Assembly: GCA_016213775.1 (NCBI GenBank)
Contig: JACQZR010000113.1
Coordinates: forward strand, 1 to 57,717
Source: Acidobacteriota bacterium
GTDB lineage: Bacteria > Acidobacteriota > Terriglobia > Bryobacterales > Bryobacteraceae
Direction of reading: 5' to 3'
Length of the DNA stretch: 57,717 nt
The position numbers and the translations under genes are program-made. Positions 27,402 through 38,017 of the stretch are shown here, piece after piece. A model generated the notes under the pieces. It was not told where the DNA came from and did not search any database. It was given only the letters and a program-made list of their open reading frames with translations. The first letter of the stretch is position 1; every line of letters starts with the position of its first letter.

Positions 27402-27741
27402 TGGAATTGGTAAGCCACTGGTTCGACCAGTGAGACTCGAAAAGGTTTGACCGTTCCTGGAGTAGTGGGCCGGCAGTACCGTGTGGTCTTCTAAAGGCAA
27501 CAGCAAGAATATCTCTCACGGAGGACACGGAGATCACGGAGCCAAACCAACCTGATCTGTCTCCGTGATCTCCGTGCGCTCCGTGAGAAAGAAAAACGCC
27601 CGGACAACGTGGAAATCCGAAGGAGGCAGGCGGTATCCACATTGGATTGGAACGGAAGCAGGTGTCGCCCGGACCAATGGCCCGACCGCCTTCGAGGCGG
27701 CCCCACTCATCAAGCCACCCGCTTGCTGGGTGGTGTCTGAC
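27402..27741 (+). mobile_element. Non-autonomous IS200-like element (no transposase), copy 1
   Basis: About 340 bases with the same ends as the full element: left-end hairpin CACTGGT-TCG-ACCAGTG and right-end hairpins CCGCCTTCGAGGCGG and CCACCC...GGGTGG, finishing GTGTCTGAC. It lies immediately 3' of GATAAC. The interior lacks tnpA and instead carries a long inverted repeat (27514-27588). Orientation matches copy 2. No target duplication is visible, as expected for single-strand HUH transposition. Confidence 0.8.
27514..27588. repeat. Long 'CTCCGTG' inverted repeat inside the non-autonomous element
   Basis: Arms 27514-27541 and 27561-27588 (28 bases each) match at 26 positions when one is inverted. 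They are built from repeated ACGGAG / CTCCGTG units. Similar CTCCGTG-rich palindromes are scattered in many unrelated bacterial genomes; their function is unknown to me. Confidence 0.8.
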
Positions 27742-28030
27742 TTCGTGCAGGGCGCCGCCGACTCGGCGGGTATCGGATCGTCGATCGGGCTCAGTTGGGT
27801 GGTCATCGGTTCCACCGCGACGGTGAATGCTCTGGCGCACACCAATGTTCAGGGTCCTGTATTCCTGGTGGACGGAACCAGGATCGCCAACAACGCCGCC
27901 GATCTCTGGGATGGATCCCTGCTGGCGCCGCTCAGTGTCACCGAACTGGGAACAACATTGATAACTGAAATCGGTAAGCCACTGGTTCGACCAGTGAGAC
28001 TTGAATAGGTTTGACCGTTCCGGGAGTAGA

Positions 28031-28071
28031 ATCCTCCTCAAGTGGCTTGATGAGACCCACGAAAGGAGGAT
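28031..28071 (+). promoter_or_regulatory. Hairpin that can mask the transposase ribosome-binding site
   Basis: ATCCTCCT (28031-28038) is exactly complementary to AGGAGGAT (28064-28071), which contains the Shine-Dalgarno four bases before the tnpA ATG at 28075. Pairing would hide the ribosome-binding site. A comparable 5' hairpin is known to repress translation in enterobacterial IS200. Confidence 0.7.
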
Positions 28072-28074
28072 GTT

Positions 28075-28491
28075 ATGTCAGAGCTTTACCAAAGCCTATC
28101 CCATTCAAAATGGGACTGCAAGTACCATGTCGTTTTCGTGCCCAAGGGACGGCGCAAAGCCATTTTCGGGCAAGTGCATCGTCAACTGGGACCGATCTTC
28201 CACGCCCTGGCCCGCCAGAAGGAATGCCAGATTATTGAAGGGCATTTGATGACAGACCATGTCCATATGTGCATCGCCATTCCGCCGAAGCACCCAGTCG
28301 CGTCCGTGATTGGGTTTCTCAAAGGGAAGAGCGCGATCGCTGTTGCCCGGCTGTGTGGCAAGGAACGGAATTTCACGGGAGAGCATTTCTGGGCCCGTGG
28401 TTACGCTGTGTCCACAGTCGGCTTCGAACTGGAACAAATCCAAAAATACATCCGCGAGCAAGAGAGCGCGGATGGAAAAGGACTGTTCTAA
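28075..28491 (+). CDS. tnpA: IS200/IS605-family Y1 (HUH) transposase TnpA
   Basis: 138 residues. The fold opens with HSKWDCKYHVVFVPKGRRK, the usual IS200 start. The metal-binding HUH motif is His62-Val-His64 in MTDHVHMCIAIPPK. The likely catalytic tyrosine is Tyr125 in LEQIQKYIREQE. It cuts and joins single-stranded DNA as a dimer during replication-linked transposition. Length and motifs look intact. A strong AGGAGG lies close upstream, but within a hairpin that could sequester it. It could also mobilise the transposase-less copy 1, whose ends match. Confidence 0.93.
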   Translation: MSELYQSLSHSKWDCKYHVVFVPKGRRKAIFGQVHRQLGPIFHALARQKECQIIEGHLMTDHVHMCIAIPPKHPVASVIGFLKGKSAIAVARLCGKERNFTGEHFWARGYAVSTVGFELEQIQKYIREQESADGKGLF

Positions 28492-28839
28492 ACCACCAAC
28501 CAAGGCGCGCTTGGCGCGACGCCTAGAACCACGGGTCAACCGCCTTTGAGGCGGCCCCACTCATCAAGCCACCCGCTGCGGGTGGTGTCTGACTCAGGTC
28601 TACACAGGCACGACTTCGGCTGGTGCGAGTGACATCGGGCCACTGGGGAGGCCAGATCTCAACATGCTGGGATACTCGGGGTTTTCGAATGCAGGCTGGA
28701 TCGCGTTCGGCTATCCAGGGCATCCTCCGCTTCTATCTTTCTACGCGATCTCGGGCCCACTCACCGCGGATACACCGGAGCCCGGCACCTTCTGGCTCGC
28801 TACGATTCCGCTGGCGCTCGCGGTCCGGCGGATGCGGCG

Positions 28840-30078
28840 CTAAGCGCTCGGCGGCTGAGCCAAAGCGCGATCCCGGACGAAGAAACGAAGCACTCCGAAC
28901 AGCAGCGCTACTCCCGCGGCGGCGTAGAGCACGGCGGTGAAGCCCATCAAGCGGTGGACTCCGATGGTGTCGCGGGCCACGCCTCCGAGAAACGGAGCAA
29001 AGCCGGAGACGGTGGCGCCGAGCAGGTTCAGCACGCCTATGGTAGATGCGCGTAGAGCCGGCGGCACGACTTCAAAAGACGCGGCGACCTGATTGGCGGC
29101 GACGAATCCGGCGAACATCCCGAAAAGCATCGCGGCGATGCGTGTTGCCTCAAGGGTCGTGCTTGCACCGATCCAGTAGATGCAGGGCGAGGCTCCGAGC
29201 GCGGCGGCGACGAGGATCCAGAAGCGCGCCTGCGGGATTCGCCGCGAGTAGTGATCCGCCAGCCAGCCTCCGGCAAGCAGGCCGCACAACGTACCAATCT
29301 GCGGATAGATGCTGGCTTCAAAGCCCGCGCGCGCCATGCCCAGATGGAACTTGTCGTAGAGGAACGTGGGAAGCCACGTATAAACAAGGAAGAGCGCGAA
29401 GGTCGCGATGGCGATGAAGACGTTGGTGACCAGCAGCGTTGGGATGCGGAGCAGTTGCAGGAAGGACGACGGTCCGGCCGCTTTCACCGGCTGGTCTGAA
29501 CCGGTGCGGAAGTGCCGCGGGATGCCGCTGAAAAACCGTGCGAGGGGAAGCGCGAAGAGGATTCCGACGGCGCCGAGAATCACGAAGGACGCGCGCCAAT
29601 GCAGATGTTCGGCAACGTATCCGCTGAGCGAGCCTCCGGCTGCCACGCCGAACATCTGGCTGGATGCGAACAAAGCAATGGCCCGGGAGCGAGTGCGCGT
29701 GTCGTGGGCGTTGGCCATCAGCGCTTGGGCCGCGGGGATGAACAGCGATTCTGAAAGTCCCAACAGACCGCGGCAAGCGAGCAGCGACGTACCGTTGGGC
29801 GAAAGGCCGGACAGTATCGTGATGGCGCTCCAGACGGCGAGGCTACCGACGACGAGGCGGGTCTTGGACCAACGATCGCCGAGCACTCCGGCGACGGGTG
29901 AGCAAAGCCCGTAGACCCAAAGGAAGAGAGCCCCGGTGAGGCCTACGACCGCGTTGGGATAGCCAAACTCTTTTTGCAGAGCGGGGAAAAGCGTGTAGAC
30001 CACCTGCCGGTCAGCATGGTTGAGGGCGTAGCAGACCCAGAGGTAGGCAATGAGAATCCATTGCGGCGGCAGTCTCAT
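28840..30078 (-). CDS. Major facilitator superfamily transporter
   Basis: 412 residues with about 12 hydrophobic segments. MFS motif A is present between TM2 and TM3 (AGVLGDRWSKTRLVV), and a related GGWLADHYSRRIPQ loop occurs in the second half, as in two-repeat MFS proteins. LNHADRQVVYTLFPALQKEFGY and LLGLSESLFIPAAQALMA resemble the anion:cation symporter group that carries hexuronates and other organic acids. The substrate is a guess; a UxuA-like gene about 700 bases away would be compatible with hexuronate. Only a weak ribosome-binding site is seen. Its stop overlaps that of the PEP-CTERM gene. Confidence 0.88.
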   Translation of the reverse strand: MRLPPQWILIAYLWVCYALNHADRQVVYTLFPALQKEFGYPNAVVGLTGALFLWVYGLCSPVAGVLGDRWSKTRLVVGSLAVWSAITILSGLSPNGTSLLACRGLLGLSESLFIPAAQALMANAHDTRTRSRAIALFASSQMFGVAAGGSLSGYVAEHLHWRASFVILGAVGILFALPLARFFSGIPRHFRTGSDQPVKAAGPSSFLQLLRIPTLLVTNVFIAIATFALFLVYTWLPTFLYDKFHLGMARAGFEASIYPQIGTLCGLLAGGWLADHYSRRIPQARFWILVAAALGASPCIYWIGASTTLEATRIAAMLFGMFAGFVAANQVAASFEVVPPALRASTIGVLNLLGATVSGFAPFLGGVARDTIGVHRLMGFTAVLYAAAGVALLFGVLRFFVRDRALAQPPSA

Positions 30079-30263
30079 GAAGAATCTTCTTACGTTCGCA
30101 CAATCAGTCCGGTACGTGAATGATCGAGTGGAAGCGCCCGTGTGACTCCATCAATGAGTTCCGCGTGCTTGAGCCGCGGCATTGCCCTCGCGCAACGACG
30201 GAGGCATGCCTGGGGCTGGAGCCGGCATCGGAGCGCGCTCGTGTTCAAATTGACATGGCGATT

Positions 30264-30638
30264 CTACGTAACCGTCGAATCGCCCGCCAGGACGGTGATC
30301 TTCACCGGCTGTTCGAGCAGTTTCTCCTCGCTGCCCTTGCCGACCAGCACCATCAGCGCGAAGCGGCCCGGCTTGGCTTCAGCCGGGATGCGAAACCGGA
30401 GCATGGTTGCCGTTTGCTCGACAATCACCACCTTGATATCCACGGCGCCATTGGTGAGGTACAAGGCGGAGATGTTCTGTTTATCAAGGTAGGCGCCGGT
30501 CACCTTCATCACATCGCCGGTCTTGCCGGATACCGGTTCGACGGATTGGATGGTGGTGACGCCGTTGGAAGTCTGGGCGATCACCGGGGGAGCGAAGGCA
30601 AGCAGGAGAAGCGTCACCGACGCTATGGAGATCATCAT
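30264..30638 (-). CDS. Secreted small IPT/TIG-like domain protein
   Basis: 124 residues from ATG at 30638, which has GGAGGGT eight bases upstream; the longer reading from 30692 adds residues without family support. A signal peptide (ISIASVTLLLLAFAPPVIAQ) is followed by a single IPT/TIG immunoglobulin-like domain: TTIQSVEPVSGKTGDVMKVTG, then ISALYLTNGAVDIKV and MLRFRIPAEAKPGRFALMVL. Such single-domain proteins usually bind carbohydrate or protein; no partner is evident. Same strand as the MFS gene, 185 bases upstream of it. Confidence 0.7.
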   Translation of the reverse strand: MMISIASVTLLLLAFAPPVIAQTSNGVTTIQSVEPVSGKTGDVMKVTGAYLDKQNISALYLTNGAVDIKVVIVEQTATMLRFRIPAEAKPGRFALMVLVGKGSEEKLLEQPVKITVLAGDSTVT

Positions 30639-30768
30639 TTCGATACCCTCCAAATCCATGCTAAACCTGCTGCCGCCGGTGTCAATCCCCAATTCGCATC
30701 AGGCGTGGAGGTAGGCGGGACAGGCCGCTGTTGCGCCGCGGAAGAAGCGATATAATGCCAACTTCGCT

Positions 30769-31875
30769 ATGAACCGAAGAAACTTTTTCTCATCCAGCGC
30801 GGCCGGGGCCGCTGGGGCGCTCACCACAACAGCGCCGCAGCAAGCGGAAGCCGCGGGTACCAAGTGGCCCAAGCCGATCCGCTTTAAACTGGGATGCCAA
30901 AGCGCGCCGACCGACGACAAGCGGCTGCAGTTTTTCAAGCGGCACAGCGTGAACAACATCTGCGGGTATCCGGCGCTGCAGAACCGCAACGGCCCGGTGG
31001 CGCTGGATGACCTCAAGCGAATGATGGACCTTTGCGCCAAGCACCAGATCAGCGTCGATTGTCTTGCGCCGCCGTACCTGGCATCGAGCCACATCGACCG
31101 CACACCGCGTCCCGCGATCATGCTTGCCCAAAGCCCCGAGCGCGATCGCGACATCGCCGAAATGCAGGAGATGATCCGCAACTGCGCCAAAGTGGGATTG
31201 CCGGCGATCAAGTACAACATGAGCCTGCTCGGGGTGTTGCGGACGGAGCGGACACCGGGCCGCGGCGGCACAACACTCAGCACCTGGCGGCTGCGCGATG
31301 CCAAGCCCGAAAAGCCTCTCACGCGGGCCGGAGAAGTGAATGCTGACCGCTACTGGGAACGCATCACCTACTTCCTGGACCGCATCATTCCAGTGGCCAA
31401 CGAAAACAAGATCCGCATGGCCTGCCACCCACATGACCCCGGTGTGCCGCCGCAAGGCTATCAGGGCGTCGATTGCGTGCTCGGCACAGTGGACGGGTTG
31501 AAGAAGTTCGTCAAGATCCAGGAGAGCCCGTATCACGGCTTGAACTTCTGCCAGGGCACAGTGTCGGAGATGCTGCAGAACCCCGGCAAGGAGATCCACG
31601 ACGTCATCCGCTACTTCGGCTCGCGCAAGAAGGTGTTCAATGTTCACTTCCGCAACATCCGCGGCAAGCGCGACGATTTTGCCGAGACCTATCCGGACGA
31701 GGGTGACATCGATTTCGTCGAGGCCATCCGCACCTGGCGCGAAGTGGATTACGAGCACATGCTGATGCCCGATCACGTGCCGCATCATCCGGACGACCCC
31801 CGGGGAGACCAGGCGTTTGCGTTTTGCTATGGTTACATCCGGGCTCTGATCCAGGCGTCCAACCGGCTGATCTGA
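30769..31875 (+). CDS. Mannonate dehydratase (UxuA)-like TIM-barrel protein, exported form
   Basis: 368 residues with a Tat-type leader (NRRNFFSSSAAGAAGALTTT). The body follows the UxuA pattern: KYNMSLLGVLRTERTPGRGG, MACHPHDPGVPPQGYQG (metal-ligand His), NFCQGTVSEML (Cys), NVHFRNIRGKRDDFAETY (His) and MLMPDHVPHH (Asp and His). Mannonate dehydratase converts D-mannonate to 2-keto-3-deoxygluconate in hexuronate breakdown. True UxuA is cytosolic, so the leader suggests a paralogue with another job; many acidobacteria have such exported sugar-isomerase-like proteins. A tandem heptamer repeat starts just after its stop. Confidence 0.78.
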   Translation: MNRRNFFSSSAAGAAGALTTTAPQQAEAAGTKWPKPIRFKLGCQSAPTDDKRLQFFKRHSVNNICGYPALQNRNGPVALDDLKRMMDLCAKHQISVDCLAPPYLASSHIDRTPRPAIMLAQSPERDRDIAEMQEMIRNCAKVGLPAIKYNMSLLGVLRTERTPGRGGTTLSTWRLRDAKPEKPLTRAGEVNADRYWERITYFLDRIIPVANENKIRMACHPHDPGVPPQGYQGVDCVLGTVDGLKKFVKIQESPYHGLNFCQGTVSEMLQNPGKEIHDVIRYFGSRKKVFNVHFRNIRGKRDDFAETYPDEGDIDFVEAIRTWREVDYEHMLMPDHVPHHPDDPRGDQAFAFCYGYIRALIQASNRLI

Positions 31876-31878
31876 GAG

Positions 31879-32018
31879 AGAAGCCGGAAGAAAGAAGCCA
31901 GAAGCCAGAAGCCAGAAGAAGGAAGCAAGAAGCCAGAAGCAAGAAGCCAGAAGCAAGAAGCAAGGAGCAAGAAGCCAGAAGCAAGAAGCAAGGAGCAAGG
32001 AGCAAGAAGCCAGGAGCC
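31879..32018. repeat. Tandem heptamer repeat, about 20 units of AGAAGCC/AGAAGCA
   Basis: The 140 bases between the UxuA-like gene and the glycosyltransferase gene are 20 consecutive 7-base units, mostly AGAAGCC, AGAAGCA and AGGAGCA. One strand is almost pure purine with interspersed C. It ends 18 bases before the next ATG, and the ribosome-binding site AGGAGG looks like a continuation of the array. Confidence 0.9.
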
Positions 32019-32035
32019 AAGGAGGAGGACCGGCA

Positions 32036-32914
32036 ATGGCGGGGAACGTTCCGGCGATCAGCGTGATAGTAATCAGCCGCAACGAAGGGGGCGAATTGCG
32101 GCTGACGGTGGAGAATCTGAAGGACACCCTGCCGGCGAGGAGTGAGATCATCGTTGTCGATGACGGCTCCTCCGACGGTTCCGCGAAGTTCCTGCAACAC
32201 GGCAGGGGCAGCGTCCGGCTCTATCAGGTGAAGGGCTATGGGGTCGCCCGGGCGCGCGCGTTCGGCACGGACAGAGCCAAAGGCGACCTCCTCATCTATT
32301 CCGACGCGCACCTGCGCATGGATCCATTCTGGTGGCGTCCTCTGCACGAATTGCTCGAGGATCCTGGCGTTGGGGCCGCCGCGCCAGGAATGCTCGATTT
32401 CGGTTTGGCCACGCGGCCCGGCTTTGGACTCACCTTCAAGAACAGCGCAATGGAAGTGCGGTGGCACCGGCGGGCGCACGGGGTTCAGGAATCGCTCCTT
32501 CTCCCCGGCGCCTGCTTCGCCACGCGGCGCGACGTTGTGGAACAAACGGGCGGATGGGACAGCGGACTGATGCATCGAGGCAACGTCGACAACGAATGCT
32601 GCGTCCGCTTCTGGCTGATGGGCTACCGGCTGCTGGTGACGCCGGACTCTCTGGTCAGGCACAAGTTCCGCAAGAGTTCCCCATATCCGGTAGGCTGGGC
32701 CGAGTATCTGTTCAATCGCCTGCGGCTGGCGTTTGTGCATCTCAAAGCGGACCGTTTGGGCAAGGTGGTGGCCCGGCTTCGCAGCTATCCGCAGTTCGGA
32801 CGGGCGATGGAACTGATCGCCGAGAGCGACATATCGACGCGCCGCAACGAAGTCCGGCAGCGCCGCGTGCGGGACGACGACTGGCTCTTTGAACGCTTCG
32901 GGCTCACGTGGTGA
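32036..32914 (+). CDS. Family 2 glycosyltransferase
   Basis: 292 residues; AGGAGG seven bases before the ATG. A GT-A fold is clear: ISVIVISRNEGGELRLTVENL, EIIVVDDGSSDGS, ARARAFGTDRAKGDLLIYSDAHLRMD (the SDAH position replaces the usual DXD), PGACFATRRDVVEQTGGWDSGL and the acceptor-side GNVDNECCVRFWLMGYRL (ED-like motif). Resembles the polypeptide N-acetylgalactosaminyltransferase-like branch of GT2. It is soluble with no membrane segment. The acceptor is unknown; no polysaccharide cluster surrounds it. Confidence 0.88.
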   Translation: MAGNVPAISVIVISRNEGGELRLTVENLKDTLPARSEIIVVDDGSSDGSAKFLQHGRGSVRLYQVKGYGVARARAFGTDRAKGDLLIYSDAHLRMDPFWWRPLHELLEDPGVGAAAPGMLDFGLATRPGFGLTFKNSAMEVRWHRRAHGVQESLLLPGACFATRRDVVEQTGGWDSGLMHRGNVDNECCVRFWLMGYRLLVTPDSLVRHKFRKSSPYPVGWAEYLFNRLRLAFVHLKADRLGKVVARLRSYPQFGRAMELIAESDISTRRNEVRQRRVRDDDWLFERFGLTW

Positions 32915-33029
32915 AAAAAACATTTCCTCCCTTCTTTGTGGATGCAGTTTCGTATTGGAATTTTCGCGGATTCGGCATAGAATGAATCACCCACGTTATT
33001 GGGATCTCACGAGAAAGGAACTGTTCTGA

Positions 33030-33344
33030 ATGGCCACCAAGAAAAAGGTGACAAAGAAGGCGGCGAAGAAGGCCGCGCCGAAGACGGTAGTCAAGAAAGC
33101 GGCAGCCAAGCCCGTAAAGAAGGCTGTCGCGAAGAAGCCCGCCGCGAAACCGGCAAAGGCCGCGCCAAAGAAAGCAGCCCCCAAGAAACCGGCGCCAAAG
33201 AAGGTAGCCCCAAAGAAGCCCATGAAGAAGGTGGTGAAGAAGCAGGCAAAGAAGCCAGCACCAGCACCCACCGTAGCCCCAACTCCCGCCCCCACTTCAG
33301 CCCCTGCCACAGTGGCGCCTACTCCCGCTCCCCCAGAAGCCTAA
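33030..33344 (+). CDS. Histone H1-like Lys/Ala/Pro-rich protein
   Basis: 104 residues; AAAGGAA upstream of the ATG. Residues 1-75 are made of KKA, KPA and APKK repeats similar to the C-terminal tail of histone H1 and to bacterial Hc1/AlgP-type DNA-binding proteins. The last 30 residues switch to an uncharged Pro/Ala/Thr tract (APAPTVAPTPAPTSAP). It probably binds nucleic acid through charge. The low-complexity DNA is prone to expansion and contraction, so length may vary between strains. Stands alone. Confidence 0.8.
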   Translation: MATKKKVTKKAAKKAAPKTVVKKAAAKPVKKAVAKKPAAKPAKAAPKKAAPKKPAPKKVAPKKPMKKVVKKQAKKPAPAPTVAPTPAPTSAPATVAPTPAPPEA

Positions 33345-33533
33345 ACGCACTTCATATACCCGGTGCGGGACGGCGGGGTTCCCGCACCGGAATTCGAACC
33401 TATTCCATTCGGTCAATTCGTGCACGCGGTGTGCCCTGATGACGCGACAGCAGACTGTCCGAAGTCCAGAAGCGGGAGTGATAGGATAGGCATAGTTACC
33501 TTCTTCCACTGGGAGGAGTCCTTTACATTACCC

Positions 33534-35977
<2,444 letters not shown>

Positions 35978-35981
<4 letters not shown>

Positions 35982-37312
35982 CATTCCTCACTGGCAAACA
36001 CATCGACCGGCGGAGATTGTTACAGGGCGTGGGCGCCGCGATCGCGCTACCACTACTCGATGCGATGCGACCGGCGCTGGGGGCGCCGTCGAAAGGCTCG
36101 TCGACGCCGCGGCGGCTGAGTGTGGTGTATGTGCCGAACGGGATCGTGATGAAGGACTGGAAGCCGTCGACGACGGGGCCGGACTACTCTCTCACTCGGA
36201 TTTTGAAACCTTTCGAACCGCTGCGGCAGGACATTACCGTGCTGTCGGGGTTGGCCAATCACGCGGCGAACAAGGCTAAGGGCGGTGGTCATGCGAAGGC
36301 GACGGGGAGCTTCCTTTCGGGGGCGCAGCCGAAGTATACGGCGGGACCGGATGTGCGCGCGGGCGTGACCTTCGATCAACTGGCGGCGCAGAGGTGGTCA
36401 AAGGACACGCGCGTGGCTTCACTCCAGATCGGCTGCGAAGATGCACGCATGGTGGGCAACTGCGATACGGGATCAAGCTGCGCGTATACCAATACTCTCT
36501 CGTGGAAAAACGAGGAGACGCCGCTGCCGGTGGAAGTGAATCCGCGGTCGATTTTTGAGCGGCTGTTTGGGACCGTGGATCCGAGTCTGCCTGCGGATGT
36601 GCGGGCGCGCAGGGCGCTGTACCGGAAGAGCATTCTTGATCAGGCACGCGAATCGACACAGAGGTTGGCTGCGGAACTGGGTGGGGCGGATAAGCGGCGC
36701 ATTGACGAGTACCTGACGGCGATCCGGGAGGTGGAGCAGCGGATTGCGGCGGCGGAGAAGGATCCAATCACGCCGCCGTCGGAGAAGCCTTCGGGGATTC
36801 CGTTTGCGTATTCCGAATACGTGAAGCTGATGTTCGATCTGCAGGTGATTGCGTTCCAGTCCGATTTGACGCGGGTTTCGACGATGATGCTGGGGCGCGA
36901 GGGGAGCGTGCGGACGTATCCCGAGATCGGCGTGCCGGATCCGCATCACCCATTGACGCACCATCGCGGGCATCCGGACTTCATTGAGAAAGTAACGAAG
37001 ATCAACTGCTTCCACGCGGAGCTGTTTGCGGGGTTCTTGAAGAAGCTGAAAGCTACGCCGGACGGCGACGGGTCGCTGCTGGATCATTCCGCGATTCTGT
37101 ATGGGTGCGCGCTGAGCGATGGCAACGCGCATTCGAACTTCGATTTGCCGCTGGTGTTGGCGGGCCATGCGGGTGGTATTAGCGGAGGGCGGCATTTGGC
37201 GGCGCCGGACCGGACGCCGGTGGCGAATCTGTTTGTGCAGATGCTGAACGCGGCGGGCGTGGAGACGGAGAAATTCGCCGATTCCACGGGAGTGCTGGAC
37301 CTGCGGGCATAG
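35978..37312 (+). CDS. DUF1552 protein (Tat-exported)
   Basis: 444 residues, start at 35978 overlapping the previous stop by 4 bases. The leader HIDRRRLLQGVGAAIALPLLDAM is a twin-arginine signal. Family hallmarks follow: VVYVPNGIVMKDWKP, TVLSGLANHAANKAKGGGHAKATGSFLSG, SLQIGCEDARMVGNCDTGSSCAYTN and a C-terminal DGNAHSNFDLPLVLAGHAGG. DUF1552 is related to DUF1501 and the alkaline phosphatase clan. With its operon partner it forms the second exported cytochrome-like pair in this window. The enzymatic role is unknown. Confidence 0.92.
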
Positions 37313-37330
37313 ACGACACCTGGCGCCGAA

Positions 37331-38017
37331 TCACTCGCTCGTCATCAGTAGGTCGACAACCTCCTGGCTGCCGACACCCATGGCAAGATCGAGCGGGCTC
37401 TGCCCGTTTTCGGCCCGCACCTCGATGGTTGCGCCGCTGGTAAGAAGGGCTTTGACCATTTCGGCGTCGGCGTTCTGGGCGGCAGCATGGAGCGGGGTCC
37501 AACCACCGGCTTGGGTAGCGTTGGGGTCGGCTCCGTAGGTCAGAAGCAGAGCTACGACCTCTGGCGATTTGCCGGCTGCCGCGGCGTGCAGCGGGTGGTT
37601 GTTCAACTGGTTGCCGGAGCGGACGGTCACCGGCGCACCGGCTTGCAGGAGATACTCGACGGCATCCTTCTTGGCGAAGAACGCGGCGAGGTGAAGCGGA
37701 GTCCAGCCATCGGCGCTCTGACGAGCGAGGGCATCCTTGTCGTCAGCGAGGGCCGCGGAAAGGCGGGCCACGTCGCCCATGGCGGCGGCGGTGCACGCGT
37801 CCACGTTCGCGCCGGACCGCGCGAGCAGGTTGATCACATCGGGCCGATGATGGTACACGGCCATCATCACAGCCGGCACGCCATTCGGGGCCTTGGCGTT
37901 GCGCAATGCCGGGTCCTGGTTGAGCATTTGGGTCAACAGGAACACGTCGTCGGCGCGAATTGCGTCGAAAAACTCCTGCAACGTGTCTTCGTTCTCTGCG
38001 TTGGGGGCTGGTGTCAT
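37331..38017 (-). CDS. Ankyrin repeat protein
   Basis: 228 residues, no signal peptide. About five to six ankyrin repeats fill the protein after a short acidic N-terminus; clear units are DGWTPLHLAAFFAKKDAVEYLLQAG, HPLHAAAAGKSPEVVALLLTYG, GGWTPLHAAAQNADAEMVKALLTSG and NGQSPLDLAMGVGSQEVVDLLM. Ankyrin proteins bind other proteins; no partner can be named. Its start overlaps the stop of the upstream hypothetical gene by 4 bases, so the two are probably translationally coupled and could function together. Confidence 0.88.
   Translation of the reverse strand: MTPAPNAENEDTLQEFFDAIRADDVFLLTQMLNQDPALRNAKAPNGVPAVMMAVYHHRPDVINLLARSGANVDACTAAAMGDVARLSAALADDKDALARQSADGWTPLHLAAFFAKKDAVEYLLQAGAPVTVRSGNQLNNHPLHAAAAGKSPEVVALLLTYGADPNATQAGGWTPLHAAAQNADAEMVKALLTSGATIEVRAENGQSPLDLAMGVGSQEVVDLLMTSE

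Larger units (their letters stand above)
27966..28593 (+). mobile_element. IS200/IS605-family insertion sequence, copy 2 (complete)
   Basis: About 628 bases, immediately 3' of GATAAC and ending GTGTCTGAC. The left end has the hairpin CACTGGT-TCG-ACCAGTG (near 27980-27998). The right end has hairpins CCGCCTTTGAGGCGG and CCACCCG-CTG-CGGGTGG. It encodes only the Y1 transposase TnpA; there is no TnpB/IscB-type accessory gene. The right end also has GGCGCGCTTGGCGCG, a further palindrome. Confidence 0.88.
27303..28843 (+). pseudogene. PEP-CTERM exported protein gene split by two IS200-like insertions
   Basis: Three host segments (27303-27401, 27742-27965, 28594-28843) join in frame once the inserts are removed, giving about 190 residues. 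The first encodes a signal peptide (VVRLTILCVLSLSTLMA) and ends ...ADYDN. The second continues FVQGAADSAGIG ... VFLVDGTRIANNAADLWDG ... TTLIT. The third gives QVYTGTTSAGASD and a C-terminal PEPGTFW motif, hydrophobic segment and RRMRR, which is a PEP-CTERM sorting signal. Such proteins are cleaved and anchored by exosortase; none is encoded here. As it stands the reading frame stops at 27411, inside the first insert. GGAG precedes the ATG. Its final stop overlaps the MFS gene's stop by 4 bases. Confidence 0.88.

Noticed and set aside
31879-32018. Possible CRISPR array
   Set aside because: The repeat unit is 7 bases and contiguous, with no spacers.
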